Shown here: piece after piece, positions 14,772-27,700 of the stretch
Layout of the letters: every line of letters begins with the position of its first letter
Numbering within the stretch: the stretch's first letter is position 1
Origin: a virus
DNA length: 44,669 nucleotides
Reading direction: 5' to 3' (one strand)
Virus record (IMG/VR): IMGVR_UViG_3300023179_000183
Location: 1 to 44,669 of that record
Translations under genes and position numbers: made by a program
Notes under the pieces: generated by a model
Database searches by the model: none
Seen by the model: the letters and a program-made list of their open reading frames with translations, nothing else
Told to the model about the DNA's origin: nothing

Positions 14772-17033
14772 ATGCCAGTTCTACGCACAACTTATGAACT
14801 TAGTTATCCAACCAGGGCTTTTTATTCGGTAGAAAGAACTGGGTTTACTACTGTTACTGAGCTTTTCCAGCAGCTCGTAAATGACATGCTTTTTACAGGT
14901 GCCTATGCACTTCCTAGTACCGCGGGATCGGTATTTTTCACGGAAAGGGCCACTGGTGCAGAATCGGCCTGCGATTGGCCACCACTTGAAAGAGAATTTA
15001 AAATCGCCGCAAAGGGAACCGGTTATAATGTCGGAGACTATCTTATTTTAAGAGATTTTGGCGCTGTCACATCAAGAAGATTTGCTATAAAAGTAACAAA
15101 AGTTACTAATACAGATAGTGCCATTGATGAATACGCCACATTCGCTGGACCAACTTATTCTCAGATAAGTAACACTCAGCCTACTTTAATGGGTTATAGT
15201 TCAGGGGCTTCATTAAGTATCTCTCCATCCACAAGTGATCCTGTTGGTTCTTATGATGCTAGTTATTCTACAGGTGATTTTACTAACAGTGGTTATTTAG
15301 TTGTGAATACTCAAGGTGGTGATCCTAACCATCTAACAAATCTCAGTGAGAATCAATTAAGATTATTTGCTTCCTATTTTGGTGCCGCAGGCGCTTTGAA
15401 AACCGGAGCTGTATTAGGGCCAACAACAACAACATGGCCAACAAACGACACTATTTGGTTTTTTGATGATCAAAGAACTAATACTATAAAAAAAGGCCAG
15501 GAAATATTCTGTCCAAATCCTTCTGCAAATACAAGTATTCCTGCTGGGACTACAATTACCGACATAGCAGAATTCTATATTACTGTAACTAGCAATTATA
15601 ATCCTTATAGTGCTTCTTATTATCCGAGTCCCAAAAGTTGTTTCTCTATCAAAGTAAGTCAGGCAGTAAGTATTAAATTTGGCGAAAAAATTTATGTAAG
15701 GGGAATAGGTGCGAGTTTTACAAGCAATACAACTGTAGTACCAAACAGTTGGAGTGTTATTGTAGAAAGTAAAGGTGCCGGAGATATTCTCAGTGACGGT
15801 GCTCCGATAAATTGTAATGTTCACGCCAGTTCTGGAACTACGTTAATAGTTAAGAATATGACCACTGTAAATCCTTACATGCCTGAAATTTATCCGGGTA
15901 TGCGACTAACCAGTCAATTACTAACTGGGACAGTAACTGGTACTGTCTATGTGAAAGAGGTAAACAAGGCAAATATTGGATGGGCAAATGTAACATTGAC
16001 CTCTAGTCAAACAATTACAGTTAATGAACCAGTAAAATTTACCTGGGACACTTTACAACCCTATCGTATAAGATTTAATGTAAAAGATAGTCAAACCGCA
16101 GAAATTTATGTCGGAACAGAAATTCAAATTCCAGTGGGTGGAAAAATTTCCTATGTGTGGAACGCAACGGGTACAGAGATTGTAGATATAGCCGGTATAC
16201 TAGGCAATGTACCTACTAAAATCGGTAATGTCATTATTAATGATAAAGGCCAAAAAACAACTATATCTTCTAAGGAACCAAATCCAAACAGTGTCGATCA
16301 AGGTTTTATTAACAGATCTATAAGGATAGGTGCTACCAAAGATAAAACGAATTTTTCACTTGGCAGTCCTGAAGCTTATCCAATGAGTTATACAATGACA
16401 ATTACTCGTCGTGGTATTTTCTTTGGAATTTGGGAAAGCAATTGGTCTGTTATGCAACGCACTAAGTCAGCCAACGATGCTTTCTTTAATTGGTGTCTAA
16501 TACAAAGGCCTGTTGATAGAGTCACAGGAAGAACGTTGGTTACAGGCAGATCTCCAGTTTTTTGTATAAATTCGGTGGGTTACAAATATTGGAAATTTAT
16601 TGTAAGGGAGTCTGATTCGTTACATCCAACCGTCGGTGACCCTACTTGTAAATCCTATGTATATAATGATACTACTAATACTATTGATGTAGAAACAACT
16701 CCATATAGAACTCCTGCAGATAGACATAGTCAAGACAGTGCGGCTATAATTAATAGTTCTAACCAGATTGCCCTCACAGAAGAAAGTAAATTTTTAATTA
16801 GTTTTTTAAATAATTTAACAACACCGAGATTCAGATATAGTGAAGAATTAGATTTGGTAAGTCAAACTAGTGCAGACGTATGTATGGCAACCAATGACAT
16901 TTCTATAACAGCATACAAAGAGTCTGGGCCAAGAACATATAGGGCCATGCCATCTAACAATCCATATAACACCGGTATGAGAATAGCGATCTTAAAAGAT
17001 CTGCCACCTTACGTTGACCAGCCAGTAATTTAA
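14772..17033 (+). CDS. Virion structural protein, paralogue A
   Basis: The 753-aa protein starts MPVLRTTYELSYPTRAFYSV. Its C-terminal part (about residues 530-745) is paralogous to the next gene: SPEAYPMSYTMTITRRGIFF and RPVDRVTGR correspond to AYPMSYMISITNRGLYLGVW and RGVDRVTGH. Likewise LTTPRFRYSEELDLVSQ corresponds to LSSPRFRYADELDMVGT, and NTGMRIAIL to GSGMRVMVL. Large proteins of this kind occur as virion structural proteins in T4-like phages of aquatic bacteria; the exact place (tail, baseplate or fibre) is unknown. The middle (residues 250-500) contains beta-rich repeats unique to this copy. It has its own late promoter and is followed 27 nt later by the paralogue. Confidence 0.65.
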   Translation: MPVLRTTYELSYPTRAFYSVERTGFTTVTELFQQLVNDMLFTGAYALPSTAGSVFFTERATGAESACDWPPLEREFKIAAKGTGYNVGDYLILRDFGAVTSRRFAIKVTKVTNTDSAIDEYATFAGPTYSQISNTQPTLMGYSSGASLSISPSTSDPVGSYDASYSTGDFTNSGYLVVNTQGGDPNHLTNLSENQLRLFASYFGAAGALKTGAVLGPTTTTWPTNDTIWFFDDQRTNTIKKGQEIFCPNPSANTSIPAGTTITDIAEFYITVTSNYNPYSASYYPSPKSCFSIKVSQAVSIKFGEKIYVRGIGASFTSNTTVVPNSWSVIVESKGAGDILSDGAPINCNVHASSGTTLIVKNMTTVNPYMPEIYPGMRLTSQLLTGTVTGTVYVKEVNKANIGWANVTLTSSQTITVNEPVKFTWDTLQPYRIRFNVKDSQTAEIYVGTEIQIPVGGKISYVWNATGTEIVDIAGILGNVPTKIGNVIINDKGQKTTISSKEPNPNSVDQGFINRSIRIGATKDKTNFSLGSPEAYPMSYTMTITRRGIFFGIWESNWSVMQRTKSANDAFFNWCLIQRPVDRVTGRTLVTGRSPVFCINSVGYKYWKFIVRESDSLHPTVGDPTCKSYVYNDTTNTIDVETTPYRTPADRHSQDSAAIINSSNQIALTEESKFLISFLNNLTTPRFRYSEELDLVSQTSADVCMATNDISITAYKESGPRTYRAMPSNNPYNTGMRIAILKDLPPYVDQPVI

Positions 17034-17060
17034 TATACATGCACCAGGAGATTTTATAAA

Positions 17061-18743
17061 ATGGCAGTTTATTTTAACCAACGATATGGTTTTTTGCATT
17101 TAGGGGAACTATTATGGGCGATAGATCAAGATCTTACTACCACTAAAAGCAACGGAAAAAAATATTTTACAAGAAAATACGCAAATATAGGCGGAACTAG
17201 GAATAGACCATGGGAATCTGGGACTAATAAAGCCAGTAATTTGACCCAATCGGATATGATAGAGGATACTTCTAAGGTCTTGATATACGAAGCCACAGTG
17301 GATTGTGATCCCTTGTTTAATTATCAGGTACCTGGTTCTAGTGCTAACTCTACATGGCGTATATGTTTTATAGAATGGATGCATCCCGATACGGTGAATT
17401 CTGGGTCAAAATCGGCTGGTATATCAGTAAGTGTAGGGACTAATATACAATTTCCAGATTCTGGTAAAATTGCCATGTTAAATAATCGTGATTTCCCTCC
17501 GAATAGTACAGGAGGTATCACTGCTCAAAATCCTTACGCCAAAAATATTATGCCACCTGGGTCATTAAATCAGCCATGGAAATCATTTTCGATACCAGGT
17601 GGGGGTGGAACTGCTTATGGTCAACCTAATCTAATAGATGAAGCTTTTTTTGACGATCTTTGGTTAAATAGAATGCCTACAAATACAAAAGGCACTGAAC
17701 AAACTGGAGAAAACAATCAAAGAGCTTATCCTATGAGTTACATGATAAGTATTACCAATCGTGGTTTGTATTTGGGGGTTTGGGAAGACAGTCAAGAAGA
17801 AATTCCACAAATTAATTTTAATACAGCTACTAACGATACCAGCGATGAACCTGAAGGACATGGTATGAGTCCATTCAGATGGTTTGTGGTGCAACGTGGA
17901 GTAGACCGAGTAACGGGTCATGTGCGCGGAGGTGAAGTTTTACGCGATGATGTAGATCCTAATGCCGAACTTAGTCGTTGTCCAGTATTTGTTGTAGGTG
18001 GTACTACTAGATCAAAACAATTTTACAAATTTGTTGCTAGGGAATTAGATGTTGTTAGTCCCAGCAGATCAAAATATGCCATGGTTGACATGGAAGATAG
18101 TCCTGCTTGTTTAAATCCATGGCCACAAAATAGTATCAGTGAAAGTGGAGAATTTATAGTAAATTTTATTAATAATCTAAGCTCACCGAGATTTAGATAT
18201 GCAGATGAATTAGACATGGTAGGTACTGTTGGAGCTGAAGTAATTGGGGCAGGTACTATAATTGAAGTTAATGTATACAATGAGGTGTATCCACGAAAAT
18301 ATATTGCAGCTTATGCAACAAATAAATTTGGTAGTGGTATGCGAGTTATGGTGCTTATGGAGGCCAGTGAAACAGACGAAGACAGTCATATATTTAAAAC
18401 ACCTGAAACATATAGTTTAACATCTAGCGCCACGTCTGCAACTAGAGGAACAAGTCTTACGTTTACTTTAAATACAACAAATGTCAGTAATGGGAAAACT
18501 TTTGATTATCATATCACAAATGCAAGCGGAGTTACTACAGCTAATATAAGTAGGTTAGATTTTACTGACTTAACAAAATCTGGCAGATTTACTATCCAAA
18601 ATAATACTGCTACTTTTGTTAAGACTTTTTCTAGTAATCTTTCATTTAATGTTCCTCAAACCATCAAGATGGTAGTAAGAAGATTACCTAACGAATTTGG
18701 TAATATTCTTGCGTCAACTGCTAACATTACTGTAACACCTTAA
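17061..18743 (+). CDS. Virion structural protein, paralogue B, with C-terminal Ig/Calx-like domain
   Basis: The 560-aa protein begins MAVYFNQRYGFLHLGELLWA. Residues about 220-440 correspond to the C-terminal part of the preceding gene (see shared AYPMSY, RVTG and SPRFRYxxELDxV motifs). The N-terminus is different and shorter. After the shared part it gains about 115 residues that look like an Ig- or Calx-beta-like beta-sandwich (TYSLTSSATSATRGTSLTFT to the end), not present in paralogue A. AGGAG lies about 10 nt before the ATG. The pair looks like a tandem duplication followed by divergence and domain gain. Confidence 0.65.
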   Translation: MAVYFNQRYGFLHLGELLWAIDQDLTTTKSNGKKYFTRKYANIGGTRNRPWESGTNKASNLTQSDMIEDTSKVLIYEATVDCDPLFNYQVPGSSANSTWRICFIEWMHPDTVNSGSKSAGISVSVGTNIQFPDSGKIAMLNNRDFPPNSTGGITAQNPYAKNIMPPGSLNQPWKSFSIPGGGGTAYGQPNLIDEAFFDDLWLNRMPTNTKGTEQTGENNQRAYPMSYMISITNRGLYLGVWEDSQEEIPQINFNTATNDTSDEPEGHGMSPFRWFVVQRGVDRVTGHVRGGEVLRDDVDPNAELSRCPVFVVGGTTRSKQFYKFVARELDVVSPSRSKYAMVDMEDSPACLNPWPQNSISESGEFIVNFINNLSSPRFRYADELDMVGTVGAEVIGAGTIIEVNVYNEVYPRKYIAAYATNKFGSGMRVMVLMEASETDEDSHIFKTPETYSLTSSATSATRGTSLTFTLNTTNVSNGKTFDYHITNASGVTTANISRLDFTDLTKSGRFTIQNNTATFVKTFSSNLSFNVPQTIKMVVRRLPNEFGNILASTANITVTP

Positions 18744-18784
18744 TAGGGATGATTTATTGTTTTGTATGATCAATCAAGGAATAC

Positions 18785-21700
18785 ATGATGTTTACAAGTC
18801 TATCGTCATGTATTCCAGCCACTTTAGTCACTACAACATATTCGTCTTTAAATAGTCATGAACTAGATATAGATAGTAATGTTTCTATATCGATAAATGG
18901 TAATTTTACAACTCAAAGACCTATACAAATAAATCAAGGGGACGTTGTACGAGCCCAAATAATTAGTCCTCCTTTATATTTAGGATATAATTTTTATGAA
19001 TACTCAATAGATGGAGTACCAAGTGTATTTGCAGTAGTTAATAGAAACAATTTTACTGCAACAGTTAAGACTAAAGATTCTAAGTTAAAATGGTTTAATT
19101 ATATTGCTTCGAATCCAGAAATTAGTTTTTATCAAAGTCCTGAAAAATTTCCTACTAGAAAGTTAGTAGGTTATGGTAGTGATTTCATTGATGTTGCCAA
19201 ATTACACATCATATTAGATCCTGCTAACGCATTTATAAACTTTTACAGTACCACATATGAATTTATATGTAAAATTAAATTGCCAGCAGGCCCAATTGAT
19301 TACAAACAAATAGTAAGAACTAGTCCTATAGGTCAATACAGGCAAGATCTAATTGTATTAGTTAATAATGGCAAGTTGTACAAAATTATTTTTGACAGAC
19401 AATTTTATGAGAGTCAAGAATTTATACCGGCTGTGACCCCTTTTTTTAATCTCAATGATTTACCATTTCAGCAAGACTTACCAAACGGTGGAACTTTTTT
19501 AGATGCTGCACGTAATATTTTCTTAAAAAGATTATTACCAGTAGTAATGGCATTGGACACAGATGAAACTACAATATGGATAGCTGGTAGTAATATTATT
19601 TGTGTATTAAATCATAATTTTACATTAATAACTCAATTTAATATTCCTGACGAAGAAATAAATTCTATATGCTGTTTTTTAAACGGAGCAGTAGTTACAA
19701 CTAAGAGTCAAAAATTAATCCATGTATCATCGTCGGGCATTGTGCAACTTTTTACATCTAGTGTATTGGGTACTCCATCTAATTATAACAACCGATTGAT
19801 TGTTCCCGACAGTAACCATCAAAGATTGCTGGTATTTAATGATTTATCGGGCTCCTTTACAGTATGGAGTACACCTGATTTTCTTCCTGCCTATGCTAGA
19901 ACTTTTTTCAATGTTCTGTATGTTACCGGTCATGATTCAATTTATTCTTTAAAATATGTGGCCGATGATGTTTACCAGTCGTTAAAATTTACTAAAAAAG
20001 TAACTGTTGTTAGCGCAGTAGGCAATAGTGTAATAGGATATCACTATTTAGAAAAATATACAACATCAGATTTAACAGGCATTAAAAAAATAGCTCCAAT
20101 TGAATTTGAACCTAGAAGGGGTAGTATAACTCATGTAGGCACTAAACCAATACAGGTGTACCTATTAGGCGAGCCTGGCGTAGTTCCTGTGCCGGGACCT
20201 TATACAACGGTTTGGGTAAATGGATTAGAAAATGAACCAATTAATCATAATGATTATGTTGGTGTTAGTATAAAAGCCCTAATTCCCGGAGTAATGAGGT
20301 CTTGTGTTGTAATAGGAGATCAGGCCATTGATTATACTATAGAGACTGAAACTTCTAAAAGACAAATAGATAATTTATCAACGATAACAAATTTAAATTT
20401 ATTACAATCACCTTTTAATTCTAATCTTATTCCAAGCGTTGGTAATCTTAGTTTTGGCACCACTTCCATAAACCTACCAAGTTACTTTACGGTTTATAAA
20501 AAAAGATACAACAGTATCAATGTAAGCACCAATGGTTATTTGACCTTTGGAAATAATTTTAGTACAAATTCTATAAACACTATCAACGGACTTAATCAAG
20601 ATGCTATATATGCGATAAGAGAACCTTTGTATCAAGGTTTGCCGATTAACAATGTTGATCCTTTGAATATAACTACGGGCACATTAACCACTAACGAAAT
20701 TCCTGGGGTTTATTGGAAAATAAATGAATATATAGACTTTACCGAATTAAGAATAAAATGGATTGGAACAGCACAGAAATTTTATCCATTGGGTAATACA
20801 ATACCAATGGCTGCTAACGTTAGTACCACTTATAAGTTACCTACCGGCCTTTATAATAATTTCAATGTAAATGATTATATAAGTGGAAATTCTATTATCA
20901 CGAGTACTAGAGTCGTGTCGACTAGTTTTTATACTGGTTTATTTAGAATAGCTGCCGTAGACTCTTTAAACAATCGTTATTATCTACGGTCAACAGATTT
21001 AGTTGAAAATTATACGGAAATATTTTACTCTAATAATTATGTAGGTTATGTATTATCTAATTCTAATACAATAAGTTCCGGACCATTGATGTTAAACAAA
21101 CCTGGCATTAGAACTATTCTATTAGACACGCACTGTGCTAGTCAATTCGTCAGTCCTTTTACAATGATAAGATGCGAAAGTATTCTAGTAAATAGTTATC
21201 ATTTTTTAGTAGAACCAATCAATACCAACGAAATAACAATTCCGTTCAATGCCATTAGGTCAAATAATACTGATCGAATATACGTCGATGCGTCAGTGGC
21301 CCCTGTTGTTACTATTAATAGTACACTTTATTCATCCGGTTCAGTGCCTGCTAATACACGATTAGTTGATAAGGGATCAATATTTAGACAAGTAACTGCT
21401 GAAAAAAATGTTACTTTAGTTGCAAATAATTCTATATTATCGGCTAATTTAAATTTTGCCAACTGTGAATTCCCTGTAAGTGTGACCTATTCGGTAACAA
21501 ATTTTTTAGGAAATGCAGATTTTTTCTCACAACCATTATCAGGAAACTTTGTTGTAAATAATTTTTCTGCGTCAATAACATATACTGCTAATAGTCTAAT
21601 AGAAGTAGCTGCTCAAACTATAAACCTAGAAATAAAAGCTAATCTAATACCCAATGTAACATCCACAATAACTTTCACGCAAGGTATAAATGGAAATTTA

Positions 21701-24700
21701 TTGTCCACAGGCACAGATACCCAAAATTCTAGTTTTACGGAATATTATTTAACATTCAATAACAATGTGATCAGTGATATATCTGAAACTTATTCTTTTA
21801 AAACCACTGAAGTAGAATTTGCCAGTTCAAGTAACCCGGTAAATGAAGTTCAATTTATAAACTCTACTGGATATATTGATTTTGTTGATAATCATATTAC
21901 AATTGGTAATACAAGTGCGTCATTAAATGTAAACAGTAGAGTTCAAATCGAAGGTTCTTTTGCTATAGTTGATACATCGACAAGTGTTAATTTAGGAGAA
22001 CCAATTTTATTCAAGTCTAATAATTCTGCACCTACAGTAAGTTATGAAGTTGGTTTATTTTATAGCAATTTATTTCAATATGTAGAAATTAGCTATTCAA
22101 ACACTGTTATTGCTACCTCTAACATTGGCATAGACTCAACTACAACAAGTAATATTATTATACCCGGTAATACATCTAATATGAGTTATCTGTTTTCCAG
22201 TTTTCGTGTGTCGGGTATGTTTATCTACCAAGGAACAGGAAGTTTTGTTGAAAATGCTCAACCTAACGATCTGAGAATGCCAAGAATGTTTAAAGTATCC
22301 AGCTCGGATTTAAGTGAATTACACTATGAATTATTATTAGATAGTAAAGTATCAATTGGAGCTAACGTATTTTTATCAATGGATTATGGATATATTGAGC
22401 ACAATGGTATATTCTATAACGGATTTGGAAACCAATCACTTGTAAAAGAAAATGATTTTGTTAAATTAATAATACCATTTAACACAACACAGCGAGCAAT
22501 TAGCCCAATATTTACTATTGGAGATTTGCAGATTGCATTACCTAGTGTACCGGAAGCAATTTACAATACATACGTGCAAAATAATATATTGTATATTAAT
22601 CAACCTACGTATACTATTGTAACAGGTACTTGCACTATTCTCTATACCGGAGATTATTTTATTCCAGACTATTATGTTGGTCCTTTTGCTTATAAAAATA
22701 ATCTAATTTTTAAAAGAACAAGAGCAGGGATCACCACAGTTATTACCGGGCGCAATCATTCGTTTGTCAGTGGAGATATTATCACCGTTGAAAATTTAAG
22801 GACTAGTCTTAGAAAATATGATTATAGAGATGTTGTTATAGTTGGCCCTGAATCTTTAAGAATAAGTTTTAGAACTAATTCCGATCCAGTATTTAACAAT
22901 TTTGAATATCCAATACTGGATCAACCTTTTGTTAGATATTTTAAGGGACGAGAAATTGTAGACGATGGCAATGTTATTGTAGTAGAAGGGATCCCAGCCT
23001 ACATTACTTCAAATATTACATTAACCAGTAACTCGGGAATTATAAACGGTAACCTTCTACTCAATATACCAAATGTAGAATTTATAGTAGATGGTAATAT
23101 ATTATACAGTCAACCTACTGTTACTAATATATCAACCGGATCAAATTTATCATTACAACGAGTGGTCACGAGTTATTTTGAAAGTAATGTTGTAGTTTAT
23201 CAACTGCAAAAAGATATAGATCAGTCTAACGTTTACATTCCAATCGGACAATGGCCGATTAATAATAGATTAATACCAAACATTGGTATACAAGATGTAA
23301 TTAGTACATCTATTAAAAATAATCTAAATCAACAATTTTTAACAAGTACCGAGAATAAGTCGATAGAAATAGCCAAAGAATTTTATCAAGGTCGTGTTAT
23401 AACTGAAATTGATTTATCGGGGCAGAAAGAGTTTTCACAAACCGTAATGGAAAACTCTATTTTACAAGATATTTACGAAAATTCTACCATATTCAGTTTT
23501 GCATTAGATGATTCTTCTAGATACTCGACAGAATTTTCTTTTACAATTTTAGAGGATTCGCTTTTAAAATATACATTTTTTAAAGGAGGTCAAATTGAAG
23601 GGGAATACGTACAACCATCAACACTATCAAACCAAACCATTGACAATCCCGATTCTGTCATTAGATACTCATTATTCAACATTGGCCCTGTTGACGGAGA
23701 ATATTTAGTATCACCAACTGAATCAGGCCAAACCATTGACGATCCCGATTCTGTCATTAGATACTCATTATTCAACATTGGTCCCATTGACAGCGAGTAT
23801 TTAGGATTACCAACTGAATCAGGCCAAACTATCGAAGAACCCGATTCTGTCATTAGATACTCATTATTCAAAATTGGTCCCATTGACAGCGAGTATTTAG
23901 GATTACCAACATTATCAAACCAAACCATTGACGATCCCGATTCTGTCATTAGATACTCATTATTCAACATTGGTCCCATTGACAGCGAGTATTTAGGATC
24001 ACCAACCGAATCAGGCCAAACTATCGAAGAACCCGATTCTGTCATTAGATACTCATTATTCAAAATTGGTCCCATTGACAGCGAGTATTTAGGATTACCA
24101 ACTGAATCGGGCCAAACTATCGAAGAACCCGATTCTGTCATTAGATACTCATTATTTAATATTGGGCCCTTTGGTATGGAATACCTACAGCCCTACTCTG
24201 AATTATTTAACTATATTGATAGCTCCGATTTTATTCAATACTCGTTAATTAGTGTTAGTCCCTTTGATGCAGATTATCTAAAACAGTACACAGAATTATT
24301 AAACTACATCGATCTCTCAGACAATAATATTCAATATTCGTTTATAAGTATTAAACCCATCGAAGGACAATCTCTAGGATTTCCAACCCAATCAGATCAA
24401 ACTATTGATAAAGTTTTTGTTATTAGTCCTACAGTATTTAGTAACACTATAGAAGAAGATTATTTAGTACCCTACACAGAATTATTAAACTACATCGATC
24501 TCTCAGACAATAATATTCAATATTCGTTTATAAGTATTAATCCTATCGATGGACAATATTTAGAACCACAAACTAGATTATTAAAAAGTATCGAAAATGA
24601 TAGAGTCATTAGTTATACATCATTAAATGGTATTATAAACGAAGAATATGTAGAACCACAAACTAGATTATTAAAAAGTATCGAAAATGATAGAGTCATT

Positions 24701-27700
24701 AGTTATACATCATTAAATGGTATTATAAACGAAGAATATGTAGAATCACAAACTAGATTATTAAAAAGTATCGAAAATGATAGCGTCATTAGTTATACAT
24801 CATTGATAGGTAATATAGAGGGTGACTACGTAGAACCATATAATCAATTAGTTCGAACTATTTTTAATGATAGTGTTATTAGTTATACATCATTGATAGG
24901 TAATATAGAGGGTGACTACGTAGAACCATATAATCAATTAGTTCGAACTATTTTTAATGATAGTGTTATTAGTTATACATCATTAATTGGAACCATTGAA
25001 GGTGAATACTCAGAATCAAGTACTGGTTTACTTATGAGTATCATTGATCCCGATTCTGTTATTAGTTATACATCATTGATAGGTAATATAGAGGGTGACT
25101 ACGTAGAACCATATAATCAATTAGTTCGAACTATTTTTAATGATAGTGTTATTAGTTATACATCATTGATAGGTAATATAGAGGGTGAATACTCAGAATC
25201 AAATACTAAGATACTTAAGAGTATCAATGATCCCGATTCTGTTGTTGCCTATACATCATTGATAGGTAATATAGAGGGTGAATACTCAGAATCAAATACT
25301 AAGATACTTAAGAGTATCAATGATCCCGATTCTGTTGTTGCCTATACATCATTGATAGGTAAGATAGAAGGGGAATACTCAGAATCAAATACTAAGATAC
25401 TTAAGAGTATCAATGATCCCGATTCTGTTGTTACCTATACATCATTGATAGGTAAGATAGAAGGGGAATACTCAGAATCATACATCGGATTAGAAAAAAC
25501 AATTGGAGAACCCGACAGTTCAGTTCAATATACAATTTTAGACATCGGTAAAATTGAATCGGACTATTTAGAATTGCGATCCGAATTGGTTATAACTAAT
25601 AAAAATAAAAGTTATGCTTTTCCTACTGCAATTAATTTAACCAATGACTCTAGTTATACTAATAGACATGACAGTATTGTTTTATATTTAAATTTTGAAA
25701 AATATACAAAAAATGATAGTTATATTGCAGATACAGAATTTATAAAAACTATTTTAACTGACAGTATAAAAAATAGTCTAAATTTTGTCAGGCACTTACC
25801 CCACGACAATGTGTTAACCCTTAATTTTGTCACATATTACGTAAATGAATTGAACATGAATCTTGAAAACTATGTGCCAATCGATACAAGCACTAACACC
25901 TTTTCTACGGAATTTGTTCTTCAAGAAAATACTCCTGAGGTCACTTTGCCATTGTATGATACTACTGTGAATCTAGAAACAAATGTTGAATTTTTATGGC
26001 ATCCATTGTTAAAAGAAAATTTACCATTTAGCATAATTATGGAGAACGAAAATGAATTATACCATAGACACGAATCGTTAACAAGAATAATGCCATTTTA
26101 TAGGATAGATCCGCACTTCTTAATAAGAAATTCAGAACCAATTAACGATTTTAAAAACATTGGATACGAAAAAGATTATATTCCTTATCTTGAAACAACC
26201 AGTAGTAGTTTTGATGTTGATATGAATTTCTATTCGGTTCCTAATTTAGATTCACTGGAAATGACATTACCGTTTTCTCTTATTAAAGAAAATCAGCCCA
26301 AAATTTATATCAATTATGAAGGTTTAGCTGTCTCCCAATTGGATAGTGTTCCTGTTAGAATGGCCGGTGAAAAACTTATGTCGCCAATTGATTCTGTTAA
26401 AAGTAAAATCGATTCTATACAAAATAAAATAAACTATATAATCTATAATCGGATGATACCTAATTTTTATCAAGTTAAAGATATCATAAGATCTCAGAGT
26501 TGGGAATTATTACAAGAAAATCATCAAAGTTATTCGGACATAAAATCCAATGGATCATACGACCCGACAATAAGATTCTTTGCTGTAAATAAAGTTTGGA
26601 GTAGATACGAAAAAGATATTAGTCTTACAAAAAGCGTAATTGAAGGTAATGTGCTTTATCTAGAGACGCCCCCGGGTTATGTTTTTTCTAGTGTAGAATT
26701 TGCCAGTTTTGGGCTTCCTGAAGGCTCCGACGGGGCTTATTCAATTAACCCAAATGCTCATGCTTCTGGTTCACTTTCAATCGTCAAAAATATATTATTA
26801 GGTTGTACAGGAAACATTGCTATACCTGCAACAGAACAAAGATTTGGAAATCTATCTACACCCGGCAGGGTAAAAAGACTTACAGTTAGTGCCACTGTAG
26901 CTCCTGCAACCAGATACAAATATCAACATTACCCTACATTAATAAAACAGGGTAATATTACTGTGTTCAACGACGAAGTTATTCATTATTTTACAAATAA
27001 CACAACAATTACGTTCCCTCAGGATACAGAAATTGAAATTATAGCTGTAGGTGGTGGAGGTGGTGGAGGTGGTGGAGAATCTACAATATCAGTTGGTGGA
27101 GGAGGTGGCGGAGTAGTAAGCGGGAAATACACGGCCCGGGCCAGCATACCATTGAATATTTGGGTCGGCGGTGGCGGTGGCGGTGGATATCCATTTAGCG
27201 GCTCCGGGGGTCAAGGATTAGGTGGCAGAAATGGTGGAGGTGGTGGTGGTCGTGCCGGTAAAGAAGGAACCAGTGGAGGTGGAGGTGGAGGTGGTGGATA
27301 CAGCGGTGTGAGTCTAACCAATGGTACTTTCTTGTTAGTTGCAGGCGGCGGAGCCGGGGGTGGTGGCGGACTGGAAGGTACAGCAGACAATGTACCGGCC
27401 ACCGGCGGAGGTGATCAAATAGCTGGCACTAATCCGTCGGGAGCAATGGATGGCACCCCGGGTTCGGATTATGTTTTTGCTATCTCGTCTGGGGTTGGTA
27501 GTCAAAAACTATTCAATTTGATTGACCCAGGCTTGTCTGGATCTCCAAATTATAGGTCTTATCAACCACAATATGGCGACTATTTAATAGAGTATGGGGT
27601 CTGGGAATTGGAATCTAGTGAAACCATATTTTCTCGCTCTTATTCGGTAAATTTTCCAACGACAGATACCTACGTATTTGCTGGTAGTGTAGACGACAAA

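Noticed and set aside
23590-24141. Repetitive 183-aa minus-strand frame
   Set aside because: It is the antisense shadow of the 32-residue repeats in the giant protein; no start signals.
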